This document shows positions 32,462 to 42,705 of a DNA stretch of 64,000 nt, one piece after another. The position numbers and the translations under genes were made by a program. The stretch is taken from assembly GCA_021151825.1 (NCBI GenBank), contig JAGKWQ010000017.1:5017-69016 (forward strand), given 5' to 3'. How positions within the stretch are numbered: position 1 is the stretch's first letter; each line of letters starts with the position of its first letter. The stretch comes from Cellvibrionaceae bacterium. Its GTDB lineage: Bacteria > Pseudomonadota > Gammaproteobacteria > Pseudomonadales > Cellvibrionaceae. A model generated the notes under the pieces. It had not been told where the DNA came from and ran no database searches. It saw only the letters and a program-made list of their open reading frames with translations.

Positions 32462-35041
32462 CTATTTATTCACGCTTTGTTGGCGAATCTGGTTAAATCG
32501 TGCAAAGAGTGAGGAATAAGTTTCTCCAGTGACTCCTCCCAATCCAATCCATTCGATCAATAAAGGTTCAAATTGCGAATCCCGTTGTCCCAAGCCTTGT
32601 TGTAGTTGCTGTACCTGATAATTCATGCGTAATGGTTTATCGCTTTCGGGTGTATCAACTCCGGCAAAAATTTCAGCACGAATGGTGAGGATTCGGAGCA
32701 GATTGGCGTTATGGGCCTGATCACTAGCCTGTATCGCATCTGCTTTGGCCAGTCGTTGTTGAACAGCGTTCAATGTGCCTGCTGGCCAACGTGAAATAGT
32801 ATCGATGCGATTTTCCAATTCTGCTTTTTGCGTGGCCAGCCTTTCTGTATTGGCATTACTAATAACTTCCACTTCGTAAGCACGAATTGCGTCCAGAATA
32901 TTGAATAAATCTACCCAGCGTTGTGCTTCTGCCTGATGGCGGGCGCTGTCGCGTTTGGCAGCTATAGCATTCAAACTGTTGGTGAATTTTTGCTGTGCAG
33001 ATTTAGTTGCTTCTTTGGGTAAAACCAGGGCAGAAAATTCATTTTTCAAGCTTTCAATTTCATCTTTAGCATTATTGATCTGTTCTAATGATTGCTCTGC
33101 CAATTGGTTTAATCGTGCAATAATTTCTTCAGCTCTCGTTGTAATTGCTTGTCGTTGCTCTTTGGCTGCTTCAAAAGCTTCACTGCGTTTAGCAAATACA
33201 GCATCGCAATGTTTGCGAAATTCTTGCCATAGTTGATGATCTTCTCTTGGCCAACTCTTACCAATAATTTTCCATTGGCCTTGAAGAAGCTTGATTTGTT
33301 CTGCTGCTGTACGTGAGTCCTCGCTATTACTTAGCGCTTCTGCTTGTTCAATTAATTGCTGCTTGGCGGTTTTATTAGTTTCATGTTCATGGGTGATTTT
33401 GCCAAAGAGCTGCTCCATCAGACCTTCAAACTCTTTCTGTAAATCATTACCTGCCTTGCGTGGCACAGGCCAGTAGTTTTGCCATTCAGCGCGTGCTGTT
33501 TTTAATGTTTGTTCCACGTCTTTCCATACTGCGTTAGCAAAATCGTAACCATTAAGATATTGATGCAGTTGTGAAACCAGCTCGCGCCGTTTAGTTAAAT
33601 TAGCTTCACGCTCAGCTGCCTGGGCCTCAAAGAATTCTTTGCAGGGGGTATAGGCAATAGCGGATGCTTGTTGGAATTGTTGCCAAAGATCATCGTCTTG
33701 TTGTTGCGCACCTTTACTAACTTCTTTCCAACTGTCCTGTAGGTCGTGAATGCGTGTGGCCAATGTCTCCGGATTTATTTGATTGCTTGCAAGTGCGCGC
33801 ATTTGTTCTATCAATGCTTCTTTTTTTGGGGTTACGGCAAACTCATGCCAGTCACCTAACTTGATCAATTGGGCTTCAAAGTCATCCAGTTTGGTTTGGA
33901 TTGCTTTTGGCAATTCCTGCGTAAAGCTTGTTAATTGTTCGCGCTTTTCCTGTAATTCTTTTTGGATCGCACGTGCTTTGCGCACGAAACCTTGCTCAGC
34001 AGCCCATAACCCTTTTCGTGCCAGTTCGTTGAATTCACGCAAGGCATTTTTAGTGGCCTGCTCAGCCTGGTTGCGTTCGGCAAAGAATGCATTAATTTTA
34101 GTTTTAGCTTGCTCCAATGCTTCGGGAATATCATCTCCCAGGTCTTTGGCTAATTTTGTAAATTGTTGCAGTTTGTATTGAGCTTGTTTTATCAGATCAG
34201 CATCATTGGTTTGTTCTAATGTCTGATTGAGTTGGGTAATTGTTCCCGATGTTTTAATCTGGTCGATCAGGTTCAGGGTTTGTTGCTTGCGGTATTCAAA
34301 TTCTTTTGTCAGTTTATCCAGAGGTAACTGACGATTGGCAGCCAGGCGTACAGCGTTGCTCAATTCCTGAATTTTCAATTCGTAATTCGCATTGAGCAGA
34401 TCGTCGATATGTGCATGACGGTATATATTGGTTGCTAATTGCTTCAGGCTTATGAGTGCTTCTTCTGCTAACTGTTGTGCTTGCTGATCTAATGTTTGTT
34501 TTTCCTCCTCATCAGCAATAGCTTGCGCGCGCGCCAAAATTTTTGCTTCGCAGGCCGTTAGTGCGCTATTAAACCGTTCCTGGCTGGCGTCAGATAATGA
34601 AGGTAGAGTGGCCCATTCGTTTTGTAATACGGTTAACTTTGCCTTAAATAGTGCATCTGCCTCCAGATGCGAGTGTCGTTCCAATTTTTCACAAATGCGT
34701 TGGGCGGTAGTTTCCAGTTCAGCCAGCTTTGCGTCTTCTGCTTTAAAGGTTTCTAATTTTGTTTTAACAATCTTAAAAACATTTTTATCTTTGGTTTTTA
34801 CAGCTTTAGCGACTTGTTCCAGCACTTCACGAGTATGTAACTTTTCTGCGGCCGCCTGACGCAATTGGCTAGTCGCACCATCTATCGCAAGCTTTAGTAA
34901 TTCCTGTTCATCATTGGTATTTTCCACTGCATCCAACGTAATAACCGGCTTTGGCGGTTTAACTTCTGCAACAGGCAGAGGGATTGCTTTGACCGGTTCA
35001 ACCTTGGATTTGGCACCAAATAGTTTGCGTAATAATTTCAT
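32462..35041 (-). CDS. DUF349 coiled-coil protein
   Basis: Large cytoplasmic protein of 859 residues made mostly of long helices with heptad patterns and repeated DUF349 modules. Repeat cores are visible in segments such as LQDSWKEVSKGAQQQDDDLW, VWKDVEQTLKTARAEWQNYW and KLLQGQWKIIGKSWPREDHQ, each with the repeated W-x-x-x-G/P pattern. The N-terminal 30 residues are basic and Pro-rich. There is no signal peptide or ATPase motif. Functions suggested for the family are structural or RNA/ribosome related; none can be read here. It lies 65 bases downstream of the ydiJ gene on the same strand. Confidence 0.85.
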   Translation of the reverse strand: MKLLRKLFGAKSKVEPVKAIPLPVAEVKPPKPVITLDAVENTNDEQELLKLAIDGATSQLRQAAAEKLHTREVLEQVAKAVKTKDKNVFKIVKTKLETFKAEDAKLAELETTAQRICEKLERHSHLEADALFKAKLTVLQNEWATLPSLSDASQERFNSALTACEAKILARAQAIADEEEKQTLDQQAQQLAEEALISLKQLATNIYRHAHIDDLLNANYELKIQELSNAVRLAANRQLPLDKLTKEFEYRKQQTLNLIDQIKTSGTITQLNQTLEQTNDADLIKQAQYKLQQFTKLAKDLGDDIPEALEQAKTKINAFFAERNQAEQATKNALREFNELARKGLWAAEQGFVRKARAIQKELQEKREQLTSFTQELPKAIQTKLDDFEAQLIKLGDWHEFAVTPKKEALIEQMRALASNQINPETLATRIHDLQDSWKEVSKGAQQQDDDLWQQFQQASAIAYTPCKEFFEAQAAEREANLTKRRELVSQLHQYLNGYDFANAVWKDVEQTLKTARAEWQNYWPVPRKAGNDLQKEFEGLMEQLFGKITHEHETNKTAKQQLIEQAEALSNSEDSRTAAEQIKLLQGQWKIIGKSWPREDHQLWQEFRKHCDAVFAKRSEAFEAAKEQRQAITTRAEEIIARLNQLAEQSLEQINNAKDEIESLKNEFSALVLPKEATKSAQQKFTNSLNAIAAKRDSARHQAEAQRWVDLFNILDAIRAYEVEVISNANTERLATQKAELENRIDTISRWPAGTLNAVQQRLAKADAIQASDQAHNANLLRILTIRAEIFAGVDTPESDKPLRMNYQVQQLQQGLGQRDSQFEPLLIEWIGLGGVTGETYSSLFARFNQIRQQSVNK

Positions 35042-35106
35042 AATCGTGGCTCGTCGTTCATTGATGTTAAAAAACCTCTGGGTTGGCAGAGGTTCTCATA
35101 GGAAAA

Positions 35107-38100
35107 TTACACTACTTGTTGTAATAAAACTTGTACTGGATGTGGTAGTTTTACATTGTCGATACGTTTGGTTTGGCTGCGGCAGGAATAGCCTGTTGCC
35201 GTCAACTTGCCTGCGTTGGCAGGGTTATTTACTACTTGCGACCAGGAAAGTGCATAGATTTTTTTGGAGGTTTCTGCATTGTTACTTTCATGGCCGTAGG
35301 TGCCTGCCATGCCACAACAACCGGTTTCAATAACTTTTAATTGTTGGCCAAGTTTGCTGAACACTGTTTGCCAATCTTTGATTGAGCCTACTGCATTCGT
35401 TTTTTCAGTGCAGTGTGCGAGCAAAGAAAAATTGGCAGTTTTGAAATCCCGTGATTGCTCGCCTAGCTGCTCAGCATGTTTAACTAGCCACTCCTGAATC
35501 AAAAGCACCTTAGGGGCATTATCGCCTAATACTTTTTTATATTCGGCACGATAAGCCAGTGTCATTGCTGGCTCAATACCGATTAGAGGAATACCTGAGG
35601 ATGCAATGCCATTTAGCTGTGTAGCATTCGCATCTGCAGCTCTGGCGAAAGCCTTAAGGAAACCGTGAACTTGTAATGGTTTTCCGTTGGGTTTGAAAGG
35701 AGCCAGCAATGGAATGAATCCCAACTTTTTAAGTAGTTTTAATGTATCAATAACTAAAGGCGTTTCAAAATAACTGGTAAAAGCATCTTGCACTAAAATG
35801 ACCGCTTTGGTTTTTTCAGCAGGCGTTAACTGCGCTATGTTTTCCAACGTCGCGTAGCTAACAGCAAGCTTTTCAGCAGCTTTGTGCAAATTGATACCGG
35901 TGAGCAATGGGCTGTCGACCATGCCAACAAAACGCCCCATCAATTTCTGCATAAATTGGGGTTTCATCAGCAAGTTGTACGCCCATGGGAATTTGGCGAG
36001 AGTTGGAATCATAAACTCCAGTCCACCAATAAAATAATCTTTAAGTGGGCGTAAATAACGGCTGTAGTAAAGCTCAAGGAATTTTGCACGAAATTCCGGC
36101 ACGTCGACTTTAATGGGGCATTGTCCTACGCAGGATTTACAAGCGAGACAACCTGCCATCGATTCATGTACTTCATGGGAAAAATCGTATTCACCTTTAC
36201 GTTTTCCGATAGTATTTACAATGCGTATTGGTAAATTGAAAATAAAACTCGCGCGTTTTAGTTTTTTGCTTTCTTCTATAACGTTAACTCCGCGCTCGCT
36301 CATTTGTTTAAGCCATTCACGCATTAATGATGCGCGGCCTTTAGGCGAGTGCTTGCGTTCACGTGTGCCTTTCCAGCTTGGGCACATGGCATCGTTAGGG
36401 TTCCAGTTATAACAGAGACCATTGCCGTTACAATGCACACCTTCGCTATATCCATCCCAAACTTGCGCGATAATTTTACGGTCTTGTTGGCCGCGCGTAG
36501 TTATTCCATCAATTTTGGATAATTCAATACCCGCCGCAGGTGTAGCAATTTTGCCGGGATTTAATTGATTGTGTGGATCGAAAACAGCTTTGATACGTTG
36601 AATTTGTGGGTAGAGCTCGCCAAAAAATGCCGGTGCATATTCGGAGCGAACGCCTTTACCGTGTTCCCCCCAGAGTAAACCATTGTATTTTTGAGTGAGT
36701 GCGACGACTCTGTCGGTGATTATGCGCACCATTTTTTCCTGCGCAGGATCTTTCATGTCCAGAGCTGGGCGTACGTGCAAAACACCAGCATCCACATGAC
36801 CAAACATACCATATGTTAATTTGTATTCATCCAGAACTGCGCGGAATTCGAAAATAAAATCAGCAAGATTTTCGGGCGGCACCGCTGTATCTTCCACAAA
36901 TGGAACAGGGCGAATTTCACCTTCGACATTACCGAGTAGACCTACGGCTTTTTTGCGCATTCCCCAGATTTTATTGACCGCATCGTTACCCCAAGCAACT
37001 GAATAACTGATGCGACCAGTTGTAGTATCCTGGGCAAATTGGTCAAGTAAATCAGTAAGTTTTTTTACCTCTGCATTTAATTTTGTTTCAGAATCTGCGG
37101 TGTACTCAACCAGATTTATACCCTGAATTTTTTCGCCGCTCGCGGGTGCAGGGAAAAACTCTGCGACACTATGCCAGACGATATCATTCATCGCCAGATT
37201 CAATACTTTTGAATCCACAGTTTCAATAGATGTAGGATTCGCTTTCATCAGCTTGGGAGCATCGCGTAATGCAACATTAAAGTCGCGATAGTTAACGTTG
37301 ATCAATGCGCTGAATTTGGGGATAGGTAATAAATTAATTTTTGCTTCGGTAATAAAGCCGAGCGTACCTTCGCTGCCGCATAAAATATTATTTAAATTGA
37401 AACGACCTTGTTCATCTCGAATGTGTGCAAGGTCGTAGCCTGTCAGGCAGCGATTAAGTTTTGGAAATTTTTGTTCGATAAGGGAATGGTGTTCGCGTTG
37501 GATGGCGTCCACTACACGGTGAGCTTCACCTACTCGATCCTCTCGTTTCCATAAATCTTCCAGTTCGCGCTCTTCAACAGCACTAGATGTCCAGAGACTG
37601 CCATCCAAAAAAACAGTAGTTAGCTCCAGCACATGGTCGCGGGTTTTGCCATAACGGCAAGAGCCTTGGCCGGAAGCATCAGTGTTGATCATGCCTCCGA
37701 TAGTGGCGCGATTACTGGTTGATAGCTCTGGAGCAAAAAACAATCCATGGGGTTTAATAGCTGCATTGAGTTGATCTTTAACCACGCCACATTGGACTCT
37801 AACCCAACGCTCCTCGGTATTGATTTCCAAAATGTTGTTCATGTACTTGGAGGTGTCTATGACTAGCCCGTCCGTGAGTGATTGCCCATTAGTACCTGTG
37901 CCTCCTCCTCGGGGGCTGAGTACTATGGTATGAAATTCTGGTAACTGGCTAAGTTTGGCAATTCTTACCAGATCTGCTGTGTCGCGCGGGTAAAGCACAC
38001 CTTGTGGCAGCACTTGATAAATTGAGTTATCTGTCGCGAGTACTGTGCGGTTGGCGTAATCCGGGTTGAGGTCGCCACTGAAACCCGTGTCGCGCAGAGC

Positions 38101-38160
38101 ATTAATAAAGCCCAAGTATAAGGTTTGAATAGGAGAGGTCTGGTCTATACGTGGAATCAT
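35107..38160 (-). CDS. ydiJ: YdiJ-type FAD/Fe-S 2-hydroxyacid dehydrogenase
   Basis: Large flavin and iron-sulfur oxidoreductase; E. coli YdiJ is reported to oxidise D-2-hydroxyglutarate. From ATG 38160 the protein is 1017 residues and starts MIPRID like E. coli YdiJ. The frame extends 33 bases upstream only to a TTG. The FAD_binding_4 domain has LSPRGGGTGTNGQSLTDGLV. A FAD-oxidase C-terminal domain follows to about 540. An Fe-S region contains GNGLCYNWNPNDAMCPSWKG and the ferredoxin motif CLACKSCVGQCP. The C-terminal CCG-type motif is in TGCCGMAGTYGHES. It is encoded alone ahead of the DUF349 gene. Confidence 0.93.
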   Translation of the reverse strand: MIPRIDQTSPIQTLYLGFINALRDTGFSGDLNPDYANRTVLATDNSIYQVLPQGVLYPRDTADLVRIAKLSQLPEFHTIVLSPRGGGTGTNGQSLTDGLVIDTSKYMNNILEINTEERWVRVQCGVVKDQLNAAIKPHGLFFAPELSTSNRATIGGMINTDASGQGSCRYGKTRDHVLELTTVFLDGSLWTSSAVEERELEDLWKREDRVGEAHRVVDAIQREHHSLIEQKFPKLNRCLTGYDLAHIRDEQGRFNLNNILCGSEGTLGFITEAKINLLPIPKFSALINVNYRDFNVALRDAPKLMKANPTSIETVDSKVLNLAMNDIVWHSVAEFFPAPASGEKIQGINLVEYTADSETKLNAEVKKLTDLLDQFAQDTTTGRISYSVAWGNDAVNKIWGMRKKAVGLLGNVEGEIRPVPFVEDTAVPPENLADFIFEFRAVLDEYKLTYGMFGHVDAGVLHVRPALDMKDPAQEKMVRIITDRVVALTQKYNGLLWGEHGKGVRSEYAPAFFGELYPQIQRIKAVFDPHNQLNPGKIATPAAGIELSKIDGITTRGQQDRKIIAQVWDGYSEGVHCNGNGLCYNWNPNDAMCPSWKGTRERKHSPKGRASLMREWLKQMSERGVNVIEESKKLKRASFIFNLPIRIVNTIGKRKGEYDFSHEVHESMAGCLACKSCVGQCPIKVDVPEFRAKFLELYYSRYLRPLKDYFIGGLEFMIPTLAKFPWAYNLLMKPQFMQKLMGRFVGMVDSPLLTGINLHKAAEKLAVSYATLENIAQLTPAEKTKAVILVQDAFTSYFETPLVIDTLKLLKKLGFIPLLAPFKPNGKPLQVHGFLKAFARAADANATQLNGIASSGIPLIGIEPAMTLAYRAEYKKVLGDNAPKVLLIQEWLVKHAEQLGEQSRDFKTANFSLLAHCTEKTNAVGSIKDWQTVFSKLGQQLKVIETGCCGMAGTYGHESNNAETSKKIYALSWSQVVNNPANAGKLTATGYSCRSQTKRIDNVKLPHPVQVLLQQVV

Positions 38161-38927
38161 GGGACTTAAATAACCAACAGAGAGAAAGTTCAAAAAGACA
38201 AAAGTAGGAGCATTCTACCCTGATGGAATGCCAAAGTCGCCTTGGGAGTTGAGTTAGCATGGTGCCGGGCTGTGTGTTTTTTGATCTGTTTTTTGTGCGT
38301 AAATTGGGTTGAGATGCGCCTTAAAAGCAACTGGTGGCTAAATAGCATATTGTTATGAAAAAACTTATAGAGTTATCTGCAGATAGCCCCTGAGTTTTAT
38401 GCCTTTTGTTTTATTGCATAAGTTAATGAGTTTTTTCAAAAAAATAGTGAGATGTGAAATCTCTGGTGAATCTTAAAAGCAGATAAAAAATATACGAATA
38501 TTGTTCTTGTTTTATATTTCAAAAACGAATATCAAACCAAAAAGAAAAGTGAGTTTTGTTTTGTTATTTTTGGAGGAAATTTTCCAGATTTGGTTAATGA
38601 AGAGGTTGAATAATAGTAGTGGAACTCGTGCGGCTACCCTTTATATATCGAATATTGATGTTTCTTTATGCGTCATTGGGTGTCAAAGTTGGGAGTCGGA
38701 GACATAAAAATAATGATGAACAAATTGATTCTTTATCGCTTCTCTTCAGATTGTGGTGAAGATATATCACATTTAGCAATTATCCCGGGCTGCTTAAGTA
38801 GCTAGAGACTGCATCAAAATGATTATGTTATGATCGGCCCAAGCGCAGTGTGCATTCTTTTGATGCAGCTGCAAGGATTGTCTCGATTGGTTTTCATATT
38901 TACCTAATGATGTAAGGAGCGGCTTAA
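38161..38927. other. Long AT-rich intergenic region with a spaced inverted repeat
   Basis: About 770 bases with no convincing gene. A 68-codon frame at 38501-38707 lacks a good start and any motif. Near the right end CTGCATCAAAA (38809-38819) recurs as TTTTGATGCAG (38858-38868), perfect 11-bp arms 38 bases apart, with a TATGAT -10-like box between them. This is 60-120 bases upstream of the AraC-type gene and could be a looped regulator site or an RNA hairpin. Confidence 0.45.
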
Positions 38928-39368
38928 ATGATTCAGCTACAACGTAACTACGGTAACGCTCTGCTTGACGGGGAGCTGTCCCAGCCACATATTCATACGT
39001 ATCAGGAATATTTAACTCTGGCGCAAATTCCCCATTGCGAAGGAGTTTCTGCGCGGGTTGTTGATGCATTGCATCAAAGGGTTGGGCGTACTGATTTATC
39101 AATAGAGCAAATTGCATCGGACCTGCATTTGACTAAACGTACATTACAGCGTCGATTGCAGAGTCAAAATACCAATTTTGCTCAATTACGTGATGACCTA
39201 CGTTTTCATTACGCCATCAAATATCTTATTGATGACAACATGAGCGTTGATCTCGTATCCCGAGCATTGGATTTTTCTGACAGGACTAGTTTTACCAACG
39301 CATTCAAGCGCTGGACTGGTTTATCTCCCAGCACTTTCCGTAAGTTGTTTAGGGATCACCAGGCCTAG
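38928..39368 (+). CDS. Short AraC-type DNA-binding protein (HTH domain only)
   Basis: A 146-residue protein consisting of about 45 N-terminal residues of no known domain and a complete AraC/XylS double helix-turn-helix (about 46-144). First HTH: LSIEQIASDLHLTKRTLQRRLQ; second HTH region: DLVSRALDFSDRTSFTNAFKRWTGLSPSTFRK, summarised here by its ends. AAGGAG lies 9 bases before ATG. The usual N-terminal ligand or membrane domain is absent, so this is either a stand-alone regulator or the remnant of a longer one; the upstream frame shows no missing part. It is convergent with the response regulator gene. Confidence 0.82.
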   Translation: MIQLQRNYGNALLDGELSQPHIHTYQEYLTLAQIPHCEGVSARVVDALHQRVGRTDLSIEQIASDLHLTKRTLQRRLQSQNTNFAQLRDDLRFHYAIKYLIDDNMSVDLVSRALDFSDRTSFTNAFKRWTGLSPSTFRKLFRDHQA

Positions 39369-39445
39369 ATTTTTGTAAGACGGTAGAGATGGATCTCTTC
39401 CCTTGCTCTTAGTACCCAGTTATTTTTCAAAACCTCACATTAGTA

Positions 39446-40420
39446 TTAGTGAAGTATGCCAGTGGGAGTTTTGAGTGGGAGAGTTGTAGTCACCGGTGCA
39501 TCACAAATAACTGCACAATAATAGTTAACTGTTCCCTGTATGCGGGTTGCTGGATGGATATTTAGAATGGCGTTTTCCATACCAGGTTCGTAGAACCCAT
39601 CTGCTGTATGAAATAAAGGCACAAAATTGCGTGAAGCCACTGCCTTGTATAGCTCATCAGGTGCTCCCTCCTCTTGTAAAATTTGCGCGTGTTCCTGAAT
39701 ATCATCTTCGGTATAAATAACACAAGAAAATGTTTTTTCGTCGCGTGTCCGCAGTTCAAACCGGGATGGGTTAATAAGGTAGTAGTACTCGCTGACGCCT
39801 AAAGCTTCGCAGGTATCTTCAAAATAGCGGGCGAGTTTTTGGTCTGCAAAAAAAGGAGTACTACTGTCTATTGCTTCAGTTTTGAGGCTGCTTGAAAGTT
39901 CATTAAAGTAAGAGTGTTGTAGCTGATGAATTGCTTCTTTTAACTCGTGCAACATATTTTCATCATTTTTTTTAAGATAATAATGAATAGTATTGTTATT
40001 AAATGCCCTTACGGCTTCCGTGGGTGTCGCATAACCAGTTAGCAGTATTTTTTTAATTGCTGAATTTTTTATTTTCTCACAAAATTCAATACCATTCATT
40101 GATGGCATTGAATAGTCAACCACGAGCACTGACACCTCTTTTATCCGCAGCTCGTCAAATCGCTTGATATTTTGATGCGTGAGTACTTGTTTTACCCATG
40201 CATCTGAATCTCCCTGAAGTTTAGGTTTTTCATCGTTGGCGACAAGCTGCGCTTCGCGTTGATGTTCATTTATATATTTTAAGGCTGCATCAGTATCATC
40301 AAAAGATTTGACATTGAATTGCTTTGAGAATGTCATGGATAGGGTATCCAAAAACTCAAGGTTGTCATCGATAAATACAATTTGCGTTGGATAAAAGTAA
40401 AGAGGAATTTTTGATTTCAC
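39446..40420 (-). CDS. Response regulator with interrupted receiver and unknown C-terminal domain
   Basis: 324 residues. The receiver has its acidic pair in IVFIDDN (Asp18-Asp19) and the phospho-acceptor in LVVDYSMPSMNG (Asp102). Thr and Lys positions are in ILLTGYAT and YYLKKND. The distance from Asp19 to Asp102 is about 83 residues against roughly 40-45 in ordinary receivers, so some 40 residues (about 55-95) are inserted before strand 3. The C-terminal 150 residues contain no DNA-binding, cyclase or phosphodiesterase motif; I do not recognise them. It is 195 bases downstream of the membrane histidine kinase on the same strand, so it is the likely partner. Confidence 0.85.
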   Translation of the reverse strand: MKSKIPLYFYPTQIVFIDDNLEFLDTLSMTFSKQFNVKSFDDTDAALKYINEHQREAQLVANDEKPKLQGDSDAWVKQVLTHQNIKRFDELRIKEVSVLVVDYSMPSMNGIEFCEKIKNSAIKKILLTGYATPTEAVRAFNNNTIHYYLKKNDENMLHELKEAIHQLQHSYFNELSSSLKTEAIDSSTPFFADQKLARYFEDTCEALGVSEYYYLINPSRFELRTRDEKTFSCVIYTEDDIQEHAQILQEEGAPDELYKAVASRNFVPLFHTADGFYEPGMENAILNIHPATRIQGTVNYYCAVICDAPVTTTLPLKTPTGILH

Positions 40421-40615
40421 GCCAGCTATCCCGCAGTGATTGATGATTCAAAGGCTTATATATTAAGACAAACAGCTACCCTTATGTGGATATTGTATGT
40501 CAATTATGGCTGACTGTGGAGCCATATAGTAATTATGGCAGTCCAGTCAGCCTGGATTTTGGAGGCGAGGTATTCTATTTTGGTGCGCTGCCCAGCATAG
40601 CAACAGCTTAGCTTG

Positions 40616-42703
40616 TTATTGACTGTTTCTTTTTTCGACAAGATAAGTGGCGCGTCGCTCGGCAAGCTCATCTTTGGCTGCTTCACTCTGCAAATCATCT
40701 AGTGCGATCTGTGTCGCAAAAAAACATAGTGTAAACTCTGAGCCCATATCAAGGCTGCTTTTGACCTCTATACGTGCATTGTGCTCATCAACAATACGCT
40801 TGATGGCCTGCATACCAATACCATTGCCAAATTTTTTAGCACTGAGATTGGGCTCCCATAAAGTAGCAAGCTGTTGTTCAGTCATTCCGGTGCCATTATC
40901 CCGAACAGAAAAAAATATATTTCCGTCTTCGATCCAGGATTTTATATGAAGTACGAGATCATTGTTGTCGCGGCGTGCTTCTGCAGCATTTTTAATCAGG
41001 TTGATAAAAAGGATTTTCAAATCTTCGGCATCCCCTCTAATTTTGGGGGTGCCCACGAATTCGTATTCGACTTTGTCGAAAGACTTTTCGAACAGGTAAA
41101 GACAATCTTGTACCACCGATTCAAGTGCACAAGGTTGGATGCGTCGTTTATGCTTTCCACCAAGGATACTTGCCATCGTGGCAATGAGCCGTGAGCCGCG
41201 TTCTACTTGCTCTAAAACTATGTCTCTTTGTTTATCTCGATCATAAATATCATTTGAAAGTACTCCATCGATGATGGCGAAAGGTACTTTAATATCATGG
41301 TGATAATGATTCATTAAACTGAGCATTGATAAAGTCTTTTTAGCTTCACCAAGCTGATCCTGCATATGGTTTAGGCGAATTAAGCGACTCAATACTTGGC
41401 CTAATTCAGACTTAAGCCATTCAAAAATTTTAAGATCTTCGTAGCGATAGTAGGAAAAATTAGTGGGATTCCCAACCAGGACGATAGCTAACACCTTATT
41501 ATCTGAAAATACTGGAAAGCATAGGGAAGCATTATATTTTTTCATTTCGATTTGCAGCACTTCTGGCATTTCATCAGCCATGATCAGTTGTGTCTGCAGT
41601 ACGCAATACGCTAGTAAATGACTGTCTTCTGCAACGGTATCAAATAAAAACCCATTTTGTTGATAATTACTTTCAACTGTGAGTAATCCATCTTGTTGAA
41701 TCATTAAAATTTTATAATTCTTTAATTTTATCGTTCGTAGAAGAAGATGATCCATAACATCTTGCATCATGGCGAAGCTGATCGAATTTTTAAGATCGTT
41801 TTCTGTTTCTGCTTTGACTTGGTCAAAGTCATATCCATACTTCACCAAAATCTTTTTTGCATTCGGCAATACCCATTTTAATAGCTTGGGGTATGCCTCC
41901 AAAATTAGTGCCACGAAAAATAACAATACTAATACACCGCCATTGGACTCGTTATGATCGCCAACAACAGATGTCACTACGAAATATAACCATACAAAAA
42001 AACCTAATAAAATAGCTTTGGATAAACCAACACTTAAAGCTAGCCTGAAATCCATCAGGTTATGTTGAATCGTTGTGTAGAATAAAAAGGCAACAAATAT
42101 GATGTTGGAGATTGGACCCATAAATTTTGATAAATAAAATTCCTGGGGCATTGTACGTATTAGAAGGATGCCAATTAAAAAGCAAACCAAAAGCGTTATG
42201 AGTACCCATTTTAGTCGTTGTTTTTCTCTGCTGAGAGCAGATTTATAAGAGGCGGCAACTAAAACCAGGGAGCCGAAAAAGCACCAAATAAAATAGGCAC
42301 CAAACCCATAATAAATAAAATCTGGTTTGGGCAGGTAACCTCCATCCGTTTTCACTAATTCAGAAGGGAAAAAGAATAGGTTGCCAATGGACAATGCAAA
42401 GCTAATGACAAAGCTTGGGATCATTACCGTTTTTTTAAAAGTTTGAGATCTGCTCCCTAAGAGCCTCCATGTGAGTAATGTAAAAAACGAAGGGGCAAGA
42501 AACATACCCCAGCGTGTGAGATGAAAGAGTATATCGAGTTCTTCCATATTCTTTATAGAGGTTAGGAAGAACAGTTCTAGCGACCATAGGCCCAGGCAGC
42601 AAATAGTGAACCCCAAAGCTTTTGCTGCGGGGTTCTCCTTTTTTGATATTGCTAGCACACCAACAACAATATCGATAATTGCCGTAATCAGGTACTGAAT
42701 CAT
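40616..42703 (-). CDS. Multi-pass membrane histidine kinase (7TM type, PrsK-like)
   Basis: 695-residue sensor kinase. About eight hydrophobic segments occupy residues 1-275, in the pattern of the histidine-kinase N-terminal 7TM region. A GAF-like region follows (about 310-450). The phospho-acceptor is His469 in HYHHDIKVPFAI. The ATPase has N box NLIKNAAEA, G1 DNGTGM and G2 GNGIGM. The architecture recalls PrsK of exosortase systems and the multi-pass sensors CqsS and LqsS, which detect hydrophobic signals in the membrane. It starts 2 bases after the stop of the acyltransferase gene, so synthase and sensor are translationally linked. The ligand is inferred to be the acyltransferase product. 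Confidence 0.9.
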   Translation of the reverse strand: MIQYLITAIIDIVVGVLAISKKENPAAKALGFTICCLGLWSLELFFLTSIKNMEELDILFHLTRWGMFLAPSFFTLLTWRLLGSRSQTFKKTVMIPSFVISFALSIGNLFFFPSELVKTDGGYLPKPDFIYYGFGAYFIWCFFGSLVLVAASYKSALSREKQRLKWVLITLLVCFLIGILLIRTMPQEFYLSKFMGPISNIIFVAFLFYTTIQHNLMDFRLALSVGLSKAILLGFFVWLYFVVTSVVGDHNESNGGVLVLLFFVALILEAYPKLLKWVLPNAKKILVKYGYDFDQVKAETENDLKNSISFAMMQDVMDHLLLRTIKLKNYKILMIQQDGLLTVESNYQQNGFLFDTVAEDSHLLAYCVLQTQLIMADEMPEVLQIEMKKYNASLCFPVFSDNKVLAIVLVGNPTNFSYYRYEDLKIFEWLKSELGQVLSRLIRLNHMQDQLGEAKKTLSMLSLMNHYHHDIKVPFAIIDGVLSNDIYDRDKQRDIVLEQVERGSRLIATMASILGGKHKRRIQPCALESVVQDCLYLFEKSFDKVEYEFVGTPKIRGDAEDLKILFINLIKNAAEARRDNNDLVLHIKSWIEDGNIFFSVRDNGTGMTEQQLATLWEPNLSAKKFGNGIGMQAIKRIVDEHNARIEVKSSLDMGSEFTLCFFATQIALDDLQSEAAKDELAERRATYLVEKRNSQ

Positions 42704-42705
42704 CG

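Noticed and set aside
38501..38707. Possible 68-residue gene in the long gap before the AraC-type gene
   Set aside because: Starts with TTG without a ribosome-binding site and shows no motif; AT-rich non-coding DNA gives such frames by chance.
38928..39368. AraC-type gene as a pseudogene
   Set aside because: It has a good ribosome-binding site and an intact double helix-turn-helix; no missing N-terminal part is found upstream in any frame.
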